NCBI RefSeq assembly: GCF_023520895.1
Contig: NZ_CP026029.1
Location: 62,001 to 126,000, forward strand
Direction of reading: 5' to 3'
DNA: 64,000 nucleotides
Source of the DNA: Paenibacillus sp. PK3_47
GTDB taxonomy: Bacteria > Bacillota > Bacilli > Paenibacillales > Paenibacillaceae
The translations under genes were made by a program, and so were the position numbers. Shown here one piece after another: positions 60,501 through 64,000 of the stretch. Within the stretch, counting starts at the first letter, position 1. Each line of letters starts with the position of its first letter. The notes under the pieces were generated by a model that was given only the letters and a program-made list of their open reading frames with translations, ran no database searches and was not told the DNA's origin.

Positions 60501-61392
60501 GCTCGGATACCCAGGATCCCACGCTGCTGGTATTCTGCAAATCGGCACGGTTTGGAGGCGAGACCATTGTATCTGCCCCCGGGCTGTTCAGCAGAGGATA
60601 ATCTTTGAGCGTCCGGGAGAAATGGTTGTTGCCGATCACCGACCACTGAATGCCCAGCTTCTCCAGAACAGGGATAATCCGTTCAGAGAATCCCAGCTCT
60701 GTCGGGAAGAAGCCGTTCGAAGACTTGTAGCTGTACCCCAGAAAATAAGGCTGGGCCAGGGTCGCCCCATGGTAGATCAGATCCTTAAGCAGATAATCAT
60801 TGCCGACCAGCGGACCCATGGAATGATGGCCGGAAAAATGGATCATATCAAGCGTATTGTTGTTGTTCGCCGTCTTAAGCTGGTCATAGGCATTCTTCCA
60901 GGGCGTTCCCCAGTTCGGATTGGAATAGCCGCTGACGTTGCCCCGCTGGATAATGTTATTAACATTATTCACGACAGAGCCTGACATCGTCACATGCATC
61001 TGGGCCTGCGGGTGATTGGCGTCCAATGTCTGGGCTACGCTCCAAGGCCAGGTCAGGTAAGCCCCCGTTTTGGCGTGATGGGAATAATAAGAGACGAGAT
61101 CGTCATGCGGCATCGGCGAACCGTTCGGCAGATAGTAGGTATAGTTCGCAGGCGGGTTCTGCTTGAGCTGAATGACATCTCCATCGTATGTGTAGCGGAT
61201 CGGACTGCCGACAGGCAGGGAATTATACGCATTCACATCATAATAGGCCCAGAAATTCGGCATATGGTTGTGGTACACATGGGAGGCCGCGATCTCCGCC
61301 GAGACATTCGCCCCGGCGGATTGGACCAGCAGCAGAGAGCCGAGCAGCACGGCCGCCGCTTTGCGCACCCGTCTGATTATGGAGTGCTTCAT
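57598..61392 (-). CDS. GH119 alpha-amylase with FN3, two CBM25 and CBM20 (IgtZ-like)
   Basis: 1264 residues. Signal peptide 1-33; catalytic region about 35-810 with Glu232 (FFPTELGFS) and Asp374 (VVAHDGDNSSG), which sit where Glu231 and Asp373 are proposed in IgtZ of B. circulans, the founding GH119. Then FN3 (813-902), CBM25 (905-995), a Thr-Pro linker (998-1070), second CBM25 (1075-1160) and CBM20-like starch binding (1163-1264). Secreted, acts on starch alpha-1,4 bonds. ATG 61392 follows GAGAGGGG; gap of 39 bases to the GH13 gene, so cotranscribed. Confidence 0.92.
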   Translation of the reverse strand: MKHSIIRRVRKAAAVLLGSLLLVQSAGANVSAEIAASHVYHNHMPNFWAYYDVNAYNSLPVGSPIRYTYDGDVIQLKQNPPANYTYYLPNGSPMPHDDLVSYYSHHAKTGAYLTWPWSVAQTLDANHPQAQMHVTMSGSVVNNVNNIIQRGNVSGYSNPNWGTPWKNAYDQLKTANNNNTLDMIHFSGHHSMGPLVGNDYLLKDLIYHGATLAQPYFLGYSYKSSNGFFPTELGFSERIIPVLEKLGIQWSVIGNNHFSRTLKDYPLLNSPGADTMVSPPNRADLQNTSSVGSWVSEPMFNEQQVVQNKYPFASTAHWVQYVDPATGKSSKVVGVPVAQAQSWEEGYLGQVKADALKPYENLTPQKQIFVVAHDGDNSSGRAGSEETWRNAGNVTYSDSGVKGIGIDEYLLFNMPAASDVVHVQDGSWIDTRDSSSDPTWYHWHLPFGIWKGQFSAFNQANGTSYAPKKNLSGVEEGMTVSFEKGYHYLERNFALLQASLNYAQTAEQIWLDEHPNYWKPTTALDREVTYEGNQLNPWMLSYPVKGNAANDYAGGANPAELAWYFLLPAMDSGFGYYDENVDDSVKPALSFNQSLFFSKPYVNGKLAKDKTGPSVWWPQRYPYNPGSANVSKAEGWTLQHFNNVFAIYTYAYDTSGISDIKVKVRVHRDKTADAADNTFKVYDPEGLAAAGVAGIHPDKVGEWVEYPMNVRDLNPDINGVNWQQSSKAVMEKVPASEIGDLYFSYISDYRDQLLDYYIEATDAKGNVTRSDIQQVYVGAGKYTESGGKYTESINGTIEGTHPFITDVPAVPDHEAPSTPGNLQASVVNASSAALTWNAATDNVRIAGYEIYRNGAKVGTSAGTSYTDSGLAGSTSYEYKVRAFDAAGNLSAFSAAAAVTTPAGNNVTIYYKQGYSSPYIHYRPAGGTWTTAPGVPMPASELSGYNKITINIGAATQLEACFNNGSGTWDSNGGSNYLFGTGTWTYTPTGSIKSGAPVTPTATPSATPTVTPTATPTATPTPMPTATPTATPTATPTATPTATPTATPTATPTVTPIPTVTPTPTPAAVANIYYKNTAFSNSYIHYKLNNAANWTTVPGTAMQSSAFTGYKFLAIPLGGATGLTAAFNNGSGTWDNNGGNNYSFTAGSWSVANGTITAGQPQADSVTFKASVPATTPADAPVYLSGSFNSWNAADPAYKLVKGSDGVYSITLNLPAGTEVQYKLTRGSWATVETASGGADITNRTLTPTGGAQTVTLTVQRWKDQ
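58185..58401. repeat. Thr-Pro linker repeat in the GH119 gene
   Basis: Encodes about 72 residues of ATPT/VTPT repeats from near-identical 12- and 18-base units. Such a tract is prone to in-frame length change and joins the two CBM25 modules flexibly. Confidence 0.85.
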
Positions 61393-61431
61393 CCGATTAA
61401 CCCCTCTCAAGTTAAGGAACGGTGCTTTCCG

Positions 61432-64000
61432 TTATTGATCCTTCCAGCGCTGCACGGTTAAGTTCACGGTCTGCGCACCGCCTGCAGGCGTAAGAGAGCG
61501 GTTAGCGATATCTGCACCGTTTGAGGCGGTCTCCACATTCGTCCAGGCGCCGCGGGTGAATTTATACGTCACAGCTGTACCTGCCGGAAGATTCAGCGTG
61601 ATGGAATATACACCGTCGCTGCCCTTGGTCAGCTTGTAAGCAGGATCGGCGGCATTCCAGTTATTGAAGCTGCCGGAGATATAGACCGGACCGTCGGCCG
61701 GAGTCGATGCCGGTACGCTCACCTTGAGTGTCACACTGTCCGGCTGCGGTTCGCCTGCGGCAATACTTCCGTTCACCAGGCTCCACGTTCCGGCACTAAA
61801 ATGATAGTTATTGCCCCCGTTGTTATCCCAGGTATTGTTGCCATTGTTGAACGCTGCGGTCAGTCCGGCCGCACTGCCGAGCGGTACAGTAATTGTCTTG
61901 TAACCGCTATAGGAAGAGCCTTGCATCTGCACGCCAGGCACAGTCGTCCAGGTTGTTGAATTATCCAGCTTATAGTGGATATATGAATTGCTGAAGTTCG
62001 TGTTCTTGTAATAAATAGTGACCGAAGATGCCGGCGTTGCCGTTGGTGTAACTGTTGGGGTCGGCGTGACCGTTGGTGTTGCCGTCGGTGTTGGTGTCGC
62101 TGTCGGCGTCACGGTCGGCGTCGCTGTCGGTGTTACAGTCGGCGTTGGTGTAGGCGTTGGTGTCGCTGTCGGCGTGGCCGTCGGGGATACCGGCGCACCC
62201 GCCTGAATACTTCCTGTCGGCGTGTACGTCCAGGTGCCTGTGCCGAACAGATAATTGCTGCCGCCGTTGCTGTCCCAGGTGCCGCTGCCGTTATTGAAGG
62301 CTGCCTCAAGCTGGCTTGCTGCACCGATATCAATGGTAATCTTGTTATAACCGCTGAACTCGGCGGCAGGCATCGCTGTGCCAGGGGCAGTTGTCCATGC
62401 TCCGCCGGCCGGGCGATAGTGGATGTAAGGTGTGCTATACCCTTGCTTGTAATAGATGGTTACGCTGTTTCCTGCAGGAGTGGTTGCAAGTGCCGCCACG
62501 CTGAAGGCTGACAGATTACCTGCAGCGTCGTAGGCTTTTACAGTGTAGCTATAGCTGGTGCTGCCGGATAAACCGCTGTCCGTATAAGAGGTGCCCGCTG
62601 TTGTGCCAACCTTGGTACCGTTGCGGTAAACCTCATAGCCGCTTACGCCTACATTATCTGTCGAGGCCGTCCAGCTCACTGTTACACTGGAAGCGCCTTG
62701 CGCCACAGCGGTTACGCCCGCCGGAACACTTGGAGCCGTAGTGTCGGTTGACAGCGGGGTCACGGCATAGATTTTGGAAGAGTTGGCGCCGACGGATACC
62801 GTAATCTGTTTGCCGGTGATACCGCCTGCTTGAATGGTCACCGTATCTGTACTGTTAAATTGATTGTACAGCTTGGTGCCAACAGCCAGTGTGCTTTCGG
62901 TACGCAGCGGAATCGTTACAGTCTGCGAACCGCCTGACGCGTTGCTGAACACGGAGATAACTTCCTTGCCTGCGTTCGTACCGGTGTCAATCCGGCGTGA
63001 GAAGGCATACAAGTTCTGGGCAGCCCACATTTCGCGCTGGGTGCCGGTGCGCAGAGCCGGGTTATTTTTGCGGATCTCATTCAGCTTGGCTACATGCTTA
63101 TAAGTGCTGGCATTCGGATCAAAATAATTCTGTAGCACGTTGCCATTTGTATCGCGCTTGACCATCGACCAGCGGTTCCAGGTGTCGGCGATACCCCCGG
63201 TCATAATCTGGCCGTTGCCGTTGCCTTTATTCTGCTCTGTACCTTGGAAGACTACCGGAGTTCCACGCACGGTGAAAATGAAAGAGAGCGCGTTCTGCAG
63301 CTTCTCTACACTGCCGCCCGCTTCTGTCAGGAACCGGTTACGGTCATGATTGTCGATAAAGGTGACCATGTGATTCGCATTTCCGTTATATAAGGAATCC
63401 TGGGCCAGTGTACTTTTGATATTGGATTCAAAAGACTGCCCGTAAGCGAAGCTGTTCAGCACCGAGAAAAAGAGCGGAAAGTCCAGCATGCCCCATTCCT
63501 TGTTCGGGCCGACCCAGCGGGAGACGAACTCGGCATTGCCGTCGAAGTTCTCGCCAAAAGTATTCACGCCCAGCAGGTTCTGCAGTTCGCCGATGTCGGT
63601 CGGCTTCATCAGCTTTGCGGCATCTACGCGCGCACCATCTGCACCGGTATAATCGAACCAGGCTTTGATGGAGCTGAATACGGCCTGCTTGGCAGCCGGC
63701 ACATCAAAATCGATATCATCCAGCCCGCCAAGGTCGTGATTTTCCAGATAATCCTGAGCCCACTGGTCATACCGCCCGTCCGCCAGCGACCAGTTGATAT
63801 CGCCGTTATGGTGATACCAGGCCGGATTGTTAAACGGCGCAGCCGGCTGCAGGGCAGGAATGTCGTAGTATGCCTGGGTGCCCAGCATATAATCGCCGAT
63901 ATGGTTCGGTACCACGTCAATAATGACTTTGATCCCTTGTGCATGGGCGGCATCCACCAGCTCTTTCAGTTTTTCTTTGGTGCCGAAATAAGGATTGGCT
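61432..64000 (-). CDS. GH13 CGTase-like glucanotransferase, N-terminus beyond window (IgtY-like)
   Basis: At least 855 residues, open to the window edge. GH13 regions I-IV are complete: [17 protein letters not shown] (nucleophile Asp), FGENFDG (Glu acid) and [10 protein letters not shown], closest to cyclodextrin glucanotransferases (GH13_2). Then domain C, FN3 (about 62745-62480), CBM25, Thr-Pro linker, CBM25, CBM20. Same tail as the next gene. IgtY of B. circulans AM7 makes isocyclomaltopentaose and lies beside igtZ; product here is inferred, not shown. Confidence 0.92.
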   Translation of the reverse strand, partial: ANPYFGTKEKLKELVDAAHAQGIKVIIDVVPNHIGDYMLGTQAYYDIPALQPAAPFNNPAWYHHNGDINWSLADGRYDQWAQDYLENHDLGGLDDIDFDVPAAKQAVFSSIKAWFDYTGADGARVDAAKLMKPTDIGELQNLLGVNTFGENFDGNAEFVSRWVGPNKEWGMLDFPLFFSVLNSFAYGQSFESNIKSTLAQDSLYNGNANHMVTFIDNHDRNRFLTEAGGSVEKLQNALSFIFTVRGTPVVFQGTEQNKGNGNGQIMTGGIADTWNRWSMVKRDTNGNVLQNYFDPNASTYKHVAKLNEIRKNNPALRTGTQREMWAAQNLYAFSRRIDTGTNAGKEVISVFSNASGGSQTVTIPLRTESTLAVGTKLYNQFNSTDTVTIQAGGITGKQITVSVGANSSKIYAVTPLSTDTTAPSVPAGVTAVAQGASSVTVSWTASTDNVGVSGYEVYRNGTKVGTTAGTSYTDSGLSGSTSYSYTVKAYDAAGNLSAFSVAALATTPAGNSVTIYYKQGYSTPYIHYRPAGGAWTTAPGTAMPAAEFSGYNKITIDIGAASQLEAAFNNGSGTWDSNGGSNYLFGTGTWTYTPTGSIQAGAPVSPTATPTATPTPTPTPTVTPTATPTVTPTATPTPTATPTVTPTPTVTPTATPASSVTIYYKNTNFSNSYIHYKLDNSTTWTTVPGVQMQGSSYSGYKTITVPLGSAAGLTAAFNNGNNTWDNNGGNNYHFSAGTWSLVNGSIAAGEPQPDSVTLKVSVPASTPADGPVYISGSFNNWNAADPAYKLTKGSDGVYSITLNLPAGTAVTYKFTRGAWTNVETASNGADIANRSLTPAGGAQTVNLTVQRWKDQ
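62022..62195. repeat. Thr-Pro linker repeat in the GH13 gene
   Basis: Encodes about 57 residues of [12 protein letters not shown] repeats, the counterpart of 58185-58401 and shorter than it. Confidence 0.85.

Noticed and set aside
62018..62206. Val/Gly repeat peptide on plus at the linkers
   Set aside because: It is the complement of Thr-Pro codon repeats, not a gene.

Overview
The window reads as a chromosomal segment of a Paenibacillus-like Firmicute. The evidence is the rpsP-khpA-rimM-trmD / rplS-lepB-rbgA-rnhB-ylqG-ylqH-sucC order known from Bacillus, strong AGGAGG-type ribosome binding sites, sigma-A-like promoters, roughly 50% GC, and a large share of carbohydrate-active enzymes with ABC importers and a membrane-anchored AraC regulator. 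No prophage, transposase or CRISPR array was seen.

From 1 to 22 kb the genes are mostly housekeeping and mostly on the minus strand: ylxM-ffh, then rpsP-khpA-rimM-trmD, then rplS, lepB, rbgA, rnhB, ylqG-ylqH-yraN, comM and the start of sucC. An organic-peroxide module (ohrR and ohr, divergent) sits between comM and sucC. About 4.3 kb of extra material separates trmD from rplS: a tRNA-Pro(GGG), secreted or lipid-anchored proteins, small proteins and a candidate structured RNA. A 55-bp tandem array lies between ffh and rpsP. A hemolysin-III-type membrane protein and an M32 carboxypeptidase follow.

From 22 to 28.5 kb there are mixed small transcription units: YqkB-like Fe-S protein, beta-carbonic anhydrase, a secreted or membrane protein with a YxcD-like partner, an LD-carboxypeptidase, a DegV protein and a short-chain dehydrogenase. 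From 28.5 to 40.7 kb lies a pectin-utilisation locus: GH43, YtaP-like esterase, GH28, GH105 and CE8 enzymes, none with a signal peptide, plus an Lpl-type ABC importer whose two permeases are divergently transcribed, and an AraC/cache regulator. The layout implies import of (methylated) oligogalacturonides followed by cytoplasmic breakdown. From 41.5 to 51.5 kb there are an ECF-type transporter with a PHP-domain protein and a divergent RpiR regulator, a metallo-hydrolase, a PadR/DUF2812 pair and a YyaL-type thioredoxin-domain protein.

From 51.7 to 57.4 kb the DNA is AT-richer and looks accessory: SRPBCC protein, secreted GH5 cellulase, an XRE regulator whose operators abut a broken DUF6809-like gene, GNAT, DinB, FosB and a DUF4085 protein with a GTT where its start codon is expected. 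Two copies of a short hairpin-forming repeat lie just 3' of the GNAT and fosB genes, a cassette-like arrangement. From 57.6 kb to the end there is a two-gene starch operon: a GH13 CGTase-like enzyme (running off the window) followed by a GH119 amylase. They share nearly identical FN3-CBM25-linker-CBM25-CBM20 tails and resemble igtY/igtZ of Bacillus circulans AM7.

Intergenic DNA is unusually structured: a dispersed element made of short hairpins recurs at about 8.1 and 41.2 kb in opposite orientation, with a looser relative at 48 kb.
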